Shown piece after piece: positions 6,298-12,665 of a stretch of 13,769 nucleotides of DNA. Each line of letters starts with the position of its first letter. Position 1 is the stretch's first letter. A model generated the notes under the pieces. That model was given only the letters and a program-made list of their open reading frames with translations, was not told the origin of the DNA and made no database searches. This DNA is from JBDHZK01 sp039811865 (GTDB lineage: Bacteria > Actinomycetota > Actinomycetes > Propionibacteriales > Propionibacteriaceae), in assembly GCA_039811865.1 (NCBI GenBank), contig JBDHZK010000066.1, positions 1 to 13,769 on the forward strand, read 5' to 3'. Position numbers and translations under genes: made by a program.

Positions 6298-6333
6298 CAG
6301 ATCGACCGCCCGGCGCAACATATGTTCGATCTG
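6298..6333. repeat. Inverted repeat upstream of feoA
   Basis: Perfect 8-bp arms CAGATCGA (6298–6305) and TCGATCTG (6326–6333), with a 20-nt spacer. A separate 10-bp palindrome AACATATGTT (6317–6326) abuts the right arm. The position, 55–90 nt upstream of the feoA start, suits a regulator site. I cannot assign it to a known regulator. Confidence 0.5.
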
Positions 6334-6339
6334 TGGAGC

Positions 6340-6365
6340 GTCCCCCGGATGCACATCTGGGGGAC
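6340..6365 (-). terminator. Strong hairpin terminator of clpS–DUF2017
   Basis: GTCCCCCGGAT and ATCTGGGGGAC form an 11-bp stem (one non-Watson-Crick position) around a GCAC loop, beginning 7 nt after the DUF2017 TAA. No U-run follows. It separates this operon from feoA's promoter region downstream on the same strand. Confidence 0.7.
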
Positions 6366-6372
6366 GAGAGCT

Positions 6373-6930
6373 TTAAAGGGCCGAGAGCATCGTCTCCAGC
6401 GCGAAGCCCAACCACTCGTAGACCTCGAACCAGAATGCCCGCGGGTCTTCCGCGGCGAGGTCGGCGAACTGCGCCGTGTCCTCGGCGCGCTCGATCCCCA
6501 GGCGCACCGACAGAGTCAATCGAAGCGCATTCATCGTCTTCATCCAGCCCGGAGCGTCTTCCACGGCGACGATCAGCGGATAGGCGCCGTCGGCGGTCTC
6601 GGCCAGGTCGGCCAGGACGTCCTCCGCCGCGGCCACGCGCTCGGCTCGCTGCCGCTCCTGGGTCAGCCGACGAAACTCGGCGGAGGCACCGGGATCGTCC
6701 GGAAACGCGGCGGGAAACAACCGTGCGATCGCGGGGTCGTCGTAGTCCAACGCCGCCTCGGCGGAAAGCTCGGCCTCCCAGCGGGCGAATGGGTCGGCCT
6801 TCGGCTCGGCCGCACGTTCCGGGACGTCCAGCAAAGCGATGTAGGAACGGACCAGATCGGCCAGCAAGCCGACCTCGGCCGGCGACAACTGGGCGGTGAG
6901 CTGCTTCCCGCGACGGCGGAATCGCCTCAT
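6373..6930 (-). CDS. DUF2017 family protein (AosR-like)
   Basis: 185 residues. The ATG at 6930 overlaps the clpS stop (ATGA), and the product begins MRRFRRRGKQLTAQLSPAEV, the usual family start with an Arg-rich head and an LSPxEVxLLxxLVxxYxxLLD helix. The C-terminal half has WMKTMNALRLTLSVRLGIE and a final FWFEVYEWLGFALETML segment, typical of DUF2017. The mycobacterial homologue next to clpS, Rv1332, has been described as AosR, an oxidative-stress regulator of the adjacent mec-cysO-cysM genes. Here no cysteine occurs anywhere in the protein, and those target genes are not downstream, so a thiol-based redox switch cannot be assumed. Function here is unknown; coupling to clpS is clear. I leave the symbol empty for that reason. 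Confidence 0.88.
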   Translation of the reverse strand: MRRFRRRGKQLTAQLSPAEVGLLADLVRSYIALLDVPERAAEPKADPFARWEAELSAEAALDYDDPAIARLFPAAFPDDPGASAEFRRLTQERQRAERVAAAEDVLADLAETADGAYPLIVAVEDAPGWMKTMNALRLTLSVRLGIERAEDTAQFADLAAEDPRAFWFEVYEWLGFALETMLSAL

Positions 6931-7241
6931 GCAGCCCGATCCAGCGTGGCCCAAAGGCCGTAGTCGTGCATCGCGTTGGCGTCGATCTCCATCTCCTCCA
7001 TCGTGCCCGCGGCCACGATCGCCTTGCCCTCGTTGTGCACCTGCAGCATCAGCTTCTCGGCCTTCGGTTTGGCATAGCCGAAGTAGGTGCAAAAAACGTG
7101 GGTCACGTAGCTCATCAGGTTGACCGGATCGTCCCAGACGATGCAGACCCAACTGTTGGTCGCGATGGCCTCTTCCGCGGGCCGCTCGGCCACGGCCGCG
7201 CCCCCGGCCGGGGCTGGGGTGCCGATGGTGCTTCCAGCCAT
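6927..7241 (-). CDS. clpS: ATP-dependent Clp protease adaptor ClpS
   Basis: 104 residues. ClpS binds N-terminal destabilising residues (N-degrons) and delivers the proteins to ClpC/ClpA–ClpP. The core runs WVCIVWDDPVNLMSYVTHVF (31–50), then FGYAKPKAEKLMLQVHNEGKAIV and a final MHDYGLWATL. D37/D38 and H69 correspond to the residues that hold the alpha-amino group of the degron; M43 lies at the pocket. The first 28 residues are a disordered Ala/Gly/Pro tail, which in this family threads into the chaperone. Start choice: ATG at 7241 (MAGS) has CAGAAT 7 nt upstream; ATG at 7250 (MPLMAGS, 107 aa) is the alternative. Neither has a ribosome site. Divergent from pncB, with only about 40 bp between start codons. 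Confidence 0.94.
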   Translation of the reverse strand: MAGSTIGTPAPAGGAAVAERPAEEAIATNSWVCIVWDDPVNLMSYVTHVFCTYFGYAKPKAEKLMLQVHNEGKAIVAAGTMEEMEIDANAMHDYGLWATLDRAA

Positions 7242-7281
7242 GAGGGGCATTCTGTCAGACGCCGTCACTACTGTTGCACCC
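7242..7281. promoter_or_regulatory. Compact divergent clpS / pncB promoter region
   Basis: Only 40 bp separate the two start codons. On the plus strand TACTGT (7269–7274) is followed by 7 nt and the pncB ATG. On the minus strand CAGAAT (7254–7249) is followed by 7 nt and the clpS ATG at 7241. Neither gene has a ribosome site, so both are probably leaderless. -35 boxes are not recognisable. The two -10 elements are only 14 bp apart. Confidence 0.45.
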
Positions 7282-8664
7282 ATGACTACCGGAGACTGCG
7301 GCTGCGCACCGGCCCCTTGCCATTTCGCGAACACCGCGTTGTTGACCGATCACTACGAGTTGACGATGGTCAGGGCCGCGATCGGATCGGGCACGGCGTT
7401 TCGCCGGAGCATCTTCGAACTGTTCGGCCGGCGGCTGCCTGAGGGACGCCGCTACGGGGTGGTCGCCGGCACCGGCCGGGCGCTCGAGGCGCTGGCCGCG
7501 TTCCGGTTCGACGACGACACGATGCGGTTCCTGGTCGACCAAAAGATCGTGGACGGCCCAACGGCCGACTTCCTGGCGGGGTTCAAGTTCACCGGAGACA
7601 TTTGGGGCTACCCCGAGGGCGAGGTCTACTTCCCGGGCTCTCCGCTGATGGTGGTCGAGGGTTCGTTCGCCGAGGCTTGCATCATCGAGACGTTGCTGTT
7701 GTCGATCTTCAACTACGACTCGGCGGTCGCCGCGGCGGCGTCCAGGATGACCGCGATGGCCGAAGACCGGCCGTGCATCGAGATGGGCTCCCGACGCACC
7801 AACGAGATCGCCGCCGTTGCCGCGGCGCGGGCGGCCTACATCGCCGGCTTCGCCGCGACGTCCAACCTCGAGGCCGGTAAGCGCTACGGCGTCCCCACCC
7901 GCGGGACGGCCGCGCACTCGTTCACCCTGCTGCACGACTCCGAACGGGACGCCTTTGCTGCACAACTGGCGGCCCTCGGCGAGGACACCACCTTGCTGGT
8001 GGACACCTACGACATCGAGCAGGCCGTCAGGACGGGGGTCGAGCTTACCCAGGGACGCCTCGGTGCGATCCGCCTCGACTCCGGCGATCTCGCGCAGGTG
8101 GCCAAACAGGTGCGCATGCTCTTGGATTCGCTGGGCGCCACCAAGACGCGCATCGTGGTCACCTCCGATCTGGACGAGTGGCAGATCGCCGCGTTGCGTG
8201 GAGCCCCCGTCGACGGCTTCGGCGTCGGGACTTCTCTGGTGACCGGCTCTGGAGCCCCGACCTGCGGGTTCGTTTACAAGCTCGTGGCTCGCGCCGACTC
8301 CGAGGACGTAGACGCGCCGCTGGAGCCGGTCGCCAAACGAAGCAAGAACAAGTCCTCGATCGGTGGCCGCAAGTATGCCCTTCGGCGCCTGAACGACAAG
8401 GGCGTCGCCGAGGCCGAAGTGGTGGGCGTGGGCGCGCCGCCCGAAGGCGACTACAACGACCGCCCGCTGCTGGTGCAGTTGGTCGCGGGCGGCGAGCCGG
8501 TCGGCGCCGAACCATTGGCTGCGGCCCGCGAGCGGCACGCCCGCGTCCGCTCGGAGTTGCCGCTGGCGGCGCTGAAGATGTCCAAGGGGGAGCCGGCCGT
8601 ACCGACGATCCTGGTGGAACCCGACGGTGCCGAGGTGCTCAATCCGTACCAAACGCGCCCGTGA
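7282..8664 (+). CDS. pncB: Nicotinate phosphoribosyltransferase
   Basis: 460 residues. Joins nicotinate to PRPP, driven by ATP, giving nicotinate mononucleotide in the Preiss-Handler branch of NAD synthesis. Signatures: LLTDHYELTMVRAAIGSG (20–37), RRLPEGRRYGVVAGTGRALEAL (50–71), the IIETLLLSIFNYDSAVA block (134–150), EMGSRRTNEIAAVAAARAAYIAGFAATSNLEAGKRYG (167–203, where ring and phosphate contacts lie), H212 in GTAAHSFTLLHD (the histidine phosphorylated in this family), and IRLDSGDL (263–270). The start ATG at 7282 is preceded by TACTGT and 7 nt, with no ribosome site. The open frame upstream lies across clpS and is not family-like. The first 13 residues carry three cysteines (C6, C8, C13), which I do not recall in relatives. 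Followed after 70 nt by pncA. Confidence 0.97.
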   Translation: MTTGDCGCAPAPCHFANTALLTDHYELTMVRAAIGSGTAFRRSIFELFGRRLPEGRRYGVVAGTGRALEALAAFRFDDDTMRFLVDQKIVDGPTADFLAGFKFTGDIWGYPEGEVYFPGSPLMVVEGSFAEACIIETLLLSIFNYDSAVAAAASRMTAMAEDRPCIEMGSRRTNEIAAVAAARAAYIAGFAATSNLEAGKRYGVPTRGTAAHSFTLLHDSERDAFAAQLAALGEDTTLLVDTYDIEQAVRTGVELTQGRLGAIRLDSGDLAQVAKQVRMLLDSLGATKTRIVVTSDLDEWQIAALRGAPVDGFGVGTSLVTGSGAPTCGFVYKLVARADSEDVDAPLEPVAKRSKNKSSIGGRKYALRRLNDKGVAEAEVVGVGAPPEGDYNDRPLLVQLVAGGEPVGAEPLAAARERHARVRSELPLAALKMSKGEPAVPTILVEPDGAEVLNPYQTRP

Positions 8665-8734
8665 GCCCGGGCACCACAGACCGCCGCTGCCGACCCGGTG
8701 GCAGCCTCGACGAGGCCGACCTGTTGGAGGATGG

Positions 8735-9310
8735 ATGACCCACAGCGATGCCGACGCCCGCGACGTCCTGATCGTCGTCGACGTCCAAAACGACTTCTGC
8801 GAAGGGGGCTCTTTGGCGGTCGCCGGCGGCGCCGCGGTGGCGGCCAGGATCAGCGATCTGCTCGAGGGGAAGCATCCGTACCGGTTCGTCGTCGCGACTC
8901 GAGATCATCACATCGACCCAGGCGCCCACTTTTCCGATCACCCCGACTTCGTGGACTCCTGGCCGCGGCATTGCGTCGCCGGGACGCCCGGCGCCGACTT
9001 CCACCCCAACCTGGCCTTCCGGGCCTTCGACGGCGTCTTCGACAAGGGTGAATACGCGGCTGCCTACTCCGGCTTCGAGGGTACGGACGACGGCATCCCG
9101 CTGGGCGACTTCCTCGCTCGCCTGGAGGTCGGCCGCGTCGACATCTGCGGCATCGCCACTGACTACTGCGTGAAGGCGACGGCGCTGGACGCCGCCAAGC
9201 TCGGCTACCCCACCACCGTCCTGGTGGAGCTGACCGCCGCCGTCGCCCCCGACCGCCTGGACGACACCCTCGTCGCCCTCGCCGAAGCCGGGGTCGCCGT
9301 CCAGGAATAG
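8735..9310 (+). CDS. pncA: Nicotinamidase / pyrazinamidase
   Basis: 191 residues. Hydrolyses nicotinamide to nicotinate, the substrate of the upstream PncB, so the two form a nicotinamide salvage unit; the same family activates pyrazinamide in mycobacteria. The cysteine-hydrolase triad is visible: D16 in VVDVQNDF, K104 in FDKGEY and C145 in ATDYCV. The metal site is D57, H59, H65 and H79 in TRDHHIDPGAHF and SWPRHC, the same spacing as the M. tuberculosis enzyme. The GIATDYCVKATALDAAKLGY helix is standard. The start is ATG 8735 with GGAGG four nucleotides upstream; an ATG at 8731 is in another frame. In contrast to pncB, this internal operon gene has a proper ribosome site. Convergent with malQ. 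Confidence 0.97.
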   Translation: MTHSDADARDVLIVVDVQNDFCEGGSLAVAGGAAVAARISDLLEGKHPYRFVVATRDHHIDPGAHFSDHPDFVDSWPRHCVAGTPGADFHPNLAFRAFDGVFDKGEYAAAYSGFEGTDDGIPLGDFLARLEVGRVDICGIATDYCVKATALDAAKLGYPTTVLVELTAAVAPDRLDDTLVALAEAGVAVQE

Positions 9311-9615
9311 CGCCGGCCCGCGCCCGCCGGAGATAGGAGTGGCGAGCGACTCAGGGAGTTGCCTGTGGACCCTTCGACAACCTCCGGGCCAGTCTTGACC
9401 CCACGCAACGAGCGCCGAAAGTCGCCCCTTCCATCGGCATCGCGGCCGAGAGTTCCCGCTGGGACCCCTTCGGGACGTGAACCCGTCAAAGCGTCCTCCC
9501 CGACCCGAAGTACTGGCCGCCCCGGAGTCCCCTAACTGCGAACGGGGACGCCAGGCTGCCGGGCCCACCCCTCATTGGCACTGACTCGCCTAAGGTCGTC
9601 CGTCGGCTGATGCCT
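9311..9615. other. Intergenic region between convergent pncA and malQ
   Basis: About 305 nt with no convincing gene on either strand. Stem candidates: CCGGC/GCCGG (9313–9330) immediately after pncA, and GTCCCC with GGGGAC (9527–9549, 11-nt loop). A better stem lies at the malQ stop (see the 9604–9622 entry). I see no U-runs, promoters or repeats that stand out. Confidence 0.55.
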
Positions 9616-9622
9616 TCAGCCG
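9604..9622 (-). terminator. Hairpin spanning the malQ stop codon
   Basis: CGGCTGA and TCAGCCG form a perfect 7-bp stem with a 5-nt loop; the malQ TGA (9618–9616) lies in the stem. No U-tract follows. A terminator overlapping the stop is possible, but the position could also be chance. Confidence 0.35.
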
Positions 9623-11862
9623 CGTCGGCGCGCGCGCAACTGCGAACGCAGACGACGCTTCTCGACCTTGGCCGCACGCACCTCGTCGGCGGACGGGCCC
9701 TTCGGCTCCTCCTTGGCGCCGCGAGGCTTGATCGGCGGTGCGTGGAAGCGGTTCATCACCGCGGACAGCCGCAGCGCGCGTTCGCTGGTGAACACCCGCT
9801 CCAGCGACATCGGCAGCCCATCCGGCCCACTCAGCGGCACGCGCCAGTTTGGGTACTCGTTGACCGTGCCGGGCTGATTCTGGGTCAGCCGGTCGCCGAC
9901 CGCGTCGGTCAAGGCGGCGCACAGGACGCGCGCCGGCGTGAAGGTGAGGAAGCGGTGCAGGGCCAACACGATGTCCTCGACGTCATCGGCGCCGGGGGCG
10001 AGTAGTTCTCGCGAGCGCAGGTTCTCCAACCAGGCCGCTTGCTCTGCCTCGGCGTGCGCGAGTTCGTCCTCCAGCGATTCGGTGAGCAGTCCCAGCCGGT
10101 GCCGCAGCCGCACGTGGTCGCCGGCCAAGTAGCCGGCACTGGGCGGCAGGTCGTGGGTCGTCACCGAAGCCAGGCAGTACTCGCGCCACTCTTCTGGGGG
10201 CAGCGGTTGACCGTCCGGTCCATTTTCGAACCACAGGATGGACGTGCCGAGGATGCCGCGATCGCGCAGGTATGTCCGGACCCAGGGTTCTACGGTGCCC
10301 AGGTCTTCGCCGACGACCAAGGCACCCGCGCGATGCGCCTCCAACGCCAGGATGCCGACCATCGCCTCATGGTTGAACCGGACGTAGGTCCCTTCCTTGG
10401 GTGAGCCGCCTTCGGGGATCCACCACAGCCGGAACAGACCCATCACGTGGTCTACACGGATGCCGCCGGAGTGGCGCAGGATCCCCGAGACCATCGCGCG
10501 GAACGGGCCGTAGGCCAAGTCGTCCAGCCGATCCGGGCGCCAGGGCAGCTGGCCCCAGTCCTGGCCGGTCTGGTTGAAGGGGTCCGGCGGCGCGCCGACG
10601 CTGACGCCGGTGGCGAAGACGTCGCGCAACGACCACGCCTCGGCGCTCATCGCGCCGACGCCGACGGCGAGGTCGTTCATGATGCCGATTCGCATGCCCG
10701 CGTTCTTGGCCGCCGATTGGGCCGCGCGCAACTGGTCGTCGGCCAGCCACTGCAGCCAGACGTAGAAGCCGACCTCCTCGGCGTGCTCGGCGGCGAACTC
10801 GCTCACCTTCGGCGACGCGGGCCGCCGATACTCAGCCGGCCATGACCGCCAGTTGACCCCGTAGCGGTCGACCAGTGCGCACCAGGTCGCGAACTGGGTG
10901 AGGCCACGTCCTTCGCGCCGGGAGAAGTCCTGCAGCGACATCAGCCGGGCGGGGCTGAGCCCGGCGGCGTGGACGATCCGCAGCGCGTGCAGCTTGGCCG
11001 ACCAGGCCTGATCTCGCTGCAACTGCGTCGTTCCCGCAAGTTCGGTCTCGAGATCGACCTTGAGCTGCGCGATCCGGTCGCGGTCGGCGTCGCTGAGTCG
11101 GGCGTACTCTGCGACGTTCTCGATCCGGATGTAGATGGGGTTGACGAAGCGGCGGCTGACCGGCAGGTAGGGGGACGGTTCCAGCGGGGGGCGCGGGACG
11201 CTGGCGTGCAGCGGGTTGATCAGGACGAAGCTCGCGAACTGCTGCGTCGCCGACCAGGTGGCAATGTCGGCCAGGTCGCCCAGATCGCCGATCCCCCACG
11301 ACTCGGCCGAGCGCACGCTGTAAAGCTGGGCGGCATAGCCCCAGGCGCGCCGGTCGCCCATCGAGGCCGGGAACCCGAGGAAGTGCGGGCTGACGATCAG
11401 GGTCGAATCTGCGCCTCGGTCGCCGTAGGCGAGGTGCAGTCGGTGGTAGCCGAGCGGCAGGTCGGCCGGCAGCCAGAAGCTGGCCTCGCCCACCAGCGTC
11501 TGGTCCACCTCACGGTCGGGCTCCCAGTTGTCGACCTGGTTCAGCGACCACGTGTCGCCGTCCTCCAGCCGGACGTGCAGGACCGCCGGCGACCCGGCGG
11601 GCACGTGCACCTCGACGGTGCGCCCGCTCCCCTGCTCCATCACCACGCAGGGTGGCAGCGGACGCCGCCAGGGACGCAGCCGCAGGTCGGCCAGCGCCGC
11701 CTCGGCGGCCTCAGGGCTGGCGGCGTCGACGTCCATCGCCCTGAGCACGGCGACGATCGTCGACTCGGCGACGTCGACCTGCCGTCCCTTCCAATCCCAG
11801 AACTGGGTCGCGATCCCGTAGGCGCGCGCAAGTTCGGCGACCGGCGTGTCGCTCAACGGCAT
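9616..11862 (-). CDS. malQ: 4-alpha-glucanotransferase (amylomaltase, GH77)
   Basis: 748 residues, the long MalQ form with an N-terminal extension. Transfers alpha-1,4-glucan segments between maltodextrins in the cytoplasm. The N-terminal part (1–165) includes WDWKGRQVDV and a beta-sandwich-like region; the GH77 barrel follows with WGIGDLGDL (189–197), QLYSVRSAESWG, SPYLPVSRRFVNPIYI, and GAPPDPFNQTGQDWGQLPW (423–441). The catalytic residues are D471 (GGIRVDHVMGLFRLWW), E519 (VVGEDLGTV) and D571 (TTHDLPPSAGY). NEYPNWRVPL (668–677) is the C-terminal signature. Start: ATG 11862 has CAGGAG six nucleotides upstream; the GTG at 11901 is in frame but has no ribosome site and sits upstream of the likely -10. 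Oddity: residues 711–748 form a strongly basic Lys/Arg/Ala-rich tail beyond the catalytic domain. Confidence 0.97.
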   Translation of the reverse strand: MPLSDTPVAELARAYGIATQFWDWKGRQVDVAESTIVAVLRAMDVDAASPEAAEAALADLRLRPWRRPLPPCVVMEQGSGRTVEVHVPAGSPAVLHVRLEDGDTWSLNQVDNWEPDREVDQTLVGEASFWLPADLPLGYHRLHLAYGDRGADSTLIVSPHFLGFPASMGDRRAWGYAAQLYSVRSAESWGIGDLGDLADIATWSATQQFASFVLINPLHASVPRPPLEPSPYLPVSRRFVNPIYIRIENVAEYARLSDADRDRIAQLKVDLETELAGTTQLQRDQAWSAKLHALRIVHAAGLSPARLMSLQDFSRREGRGLTQFATWCALVDRYGVNWRSWPAEYRRPASPKVSEFAAEHAEEVGFYVWLQWLADDQLRAAQSAAKNAGMRIGIMNDLAVGVGAMSAEAWSLRDVFATGVSVGAPPDPFNQTGQDWGQLPWRPDRLDDLAYGPFRAMVSGILRHSGGIRVDHVMGLFRLWWIPEGGSPKEGTYVRFNHEAMVGILALEAHRAGALVVGEDLGTVEPWVRTYLRDRGILGTSILWFENGPDGQPLPPEEWREYCLASVTTHDLPPSAGYLAGDHVRLRHRLGLLTESLEDELAHAEAEQAAWLENLRSRELLAPGADDVEDIVLALHRFLTFTPARVLCAALTDAVGDRLTQNQPGTVNEYPNWRVPLSGPDGLPMSLERVFTSERALRLSAVMNRFHAPPIKPRGAKEEPKGPSADEVRAAKVEKRRLRSQLRARRRG

Positions 11863-11896
11863 CGTGGACTCCTGACCTTGGGCTGGAGAAACGATA
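11863..11896 (-). promoter_or_regulatory. Candidate malQ promoter and leader
   Basis: TATCGT (11896–11891 on the minus strand) fits TANNNT. It leaves a leader of about 20 nt containing the CAGGAG ribosome site before the ATG at 11862. No -35 is clear at 17–18 bp. The remaining intergenic DNA up to the marR stop (11897–12081) shows a palindrome TTCCCGGGAA (12071–12080) just past marR and nothing else that I can interpret. Confidence 0.35.
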
Positions 11897-12081
11897 TCCA
11901 CTGCGCGCCGTCAGTTCCGACGACCTGCCGCGTCCTTGGGGCTCGACGCCAGTCGGCGCGGCCCGGCCGCGGTTTCGTGCGGCCAGTCGGTTGGCTGTGC
12001 GCCGCGCCCGCCTTGGGTCGCCGCCCGCGTGCCGAAGCGCCGCACGTTTTCACTCAAGCGAGGTGACCGATTCCCGGGAAC

Positions 12082-12579
12082 TCAGCCGGCCTCGAAATCT
12101 CCGAGCAGGCGCCGCAGCAGACCGGCCAGGGCTTCGGTCTCGGCCCGCGTGAGGCGGGCGAGAGTCGCCCTCTCGGAGTCCAGCAGGCGGCGCAGCGCCG
12201 CGTCGGCCAGCTCGGCGCCGGCGGCTGTGATCCGGACGCGCACCCCGCGCCGGTCCTGCGGATCGGGCAAGCGCTCCACCAGCCCTCGGGCGGCCAGCCG
12301 GTCGACCCGGTTGGTCATCGTGCCGCTGGTGCTCAGGGTCTGCTCCACCAGTGCGCCCGGTGAGAGTTCGCGCCCAGGGGTACGGCGCAGCGCGGTGAGG
12401 ACGTCGAACTCCCAGACTTCCAGCCCCTGCCCGGCGAACGCTTCCCGGCGGGCCAGCTCCAGGTGTCGGGCCAGCCGGGCCACTCGCGAGAACACGGTCA
12501 GCGGCGTGACGTCGAGATCCGGGGAGGTCCGGCGCCAGGCCGCGACGATGCGATCGACCTCGTCAGCGGCGTCCGACAT
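12082..12579 (-). CDS. MarR-family transcriptional regulator
   Basis: 165 residues from ATG 12579. An alternative TTG at 12585 would add two residues. Winged-helix dimer: N-terminal helices (VTPLTVFSRVARLARHLELARREAF), the LEVWEFDVLTALRR helix, recognition region LVEQTLSTSGTMTNRVDRLAARGLVER (about 78–104), and the beta-wing PDPQDRRGVRVRITAAG with the conserved D-x-R-R. The dimerisation helices close the protein. Members bind palindromic sites near their own promoters and are usually released by small phenolic or oxidised ligands; the ligand cannot be read from sequence. No cysteine is present, so thiol sensing is unlikely. TAGGGT lies 6 nt before the ATG, suggesting a leaderless transcript. 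Divergent from the kinase gene across 86 bp that carry several palindromes. Confidence 0.93.
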   Translation of the reverse strand: MSDAADEVDRIVAAWRRTSPDLDVTPLTVFSRVARLARHLELARREAFAGQGLEVWEFDVLTALRRTPGRELSPGALVEQTLSTSGTMTNRVDRLAARGLVERLPDPQDRRGVRVRITAAGAELADAALRRLLDSERATLARLTRAETEALAGLLRRLLGDFEAG

Positions 12580-12665
12580 GGCCAAACCCTATTCCTCGAA
12601 ATACTCGACGTCGAAGCATCCCGGCGGGAGCCGAATCGGGGTTTGGCGCGTCGGTAAGCAACAAT
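12580..12665. promoter_or_regulatory. Divergent marR / kinase regulatory region with nested palindromes
   Basis: On the minus strand TTCGAC (12615–12610), 18 bp, TAGGGT (12591–12586), 6 nt, then the marR ATG make a plausible promoter. A perfect palindrome TCGACGTCGA (12605–12614) overlaps that -35. Perfect 9-bp arms GCCAAACCC (12581–12589) and GGGTTTGGC (12639–12647) flank it, 49 bp apart. The pattern suits autoregulation by the MarR protein and joint control of the kinase gene, which is inference. No clear promoter for the kinase is seen. Confidence 0.5.

Noticed and set aside
6281..6300. AAGG-AAACGA-CCTT on the minus strand upstream of feoA as an IdeR box
   Set aside because: The half-site spacing (12 bp from AGG to CCT) does not fit the 15 bp of the IdeR/DtxR consensus.
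7255..8652. Minus-strand open frame (465 codons) opposite pncB
   Set aside because: Antisense shadow of PncB with no domain, no ribosome site and unlike any family I know.
9311..9600. Possible small genes or sRNA in the pncA–malQ gap
   Set aside because: Open frames on the minus strand are compositionally random and extend across pncA; no promoter with paired -35 and -10 elements is visible.
10969..12066. Plus-strand open frame (365 codons) opposite the malQ start
   Set aside because: Runs through the malQ N-terminal coding region and promoter, with compositionally biased translation and no motif.
12071..12080. TTCCCGGGAA palindrome after marR as an operator
   Set aside because: Ten GC-rich symmetric bases are easily expected by chance and it lies past the stop of marR, far from the malQ promoter. 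Noted only within the malQ promoter entry.
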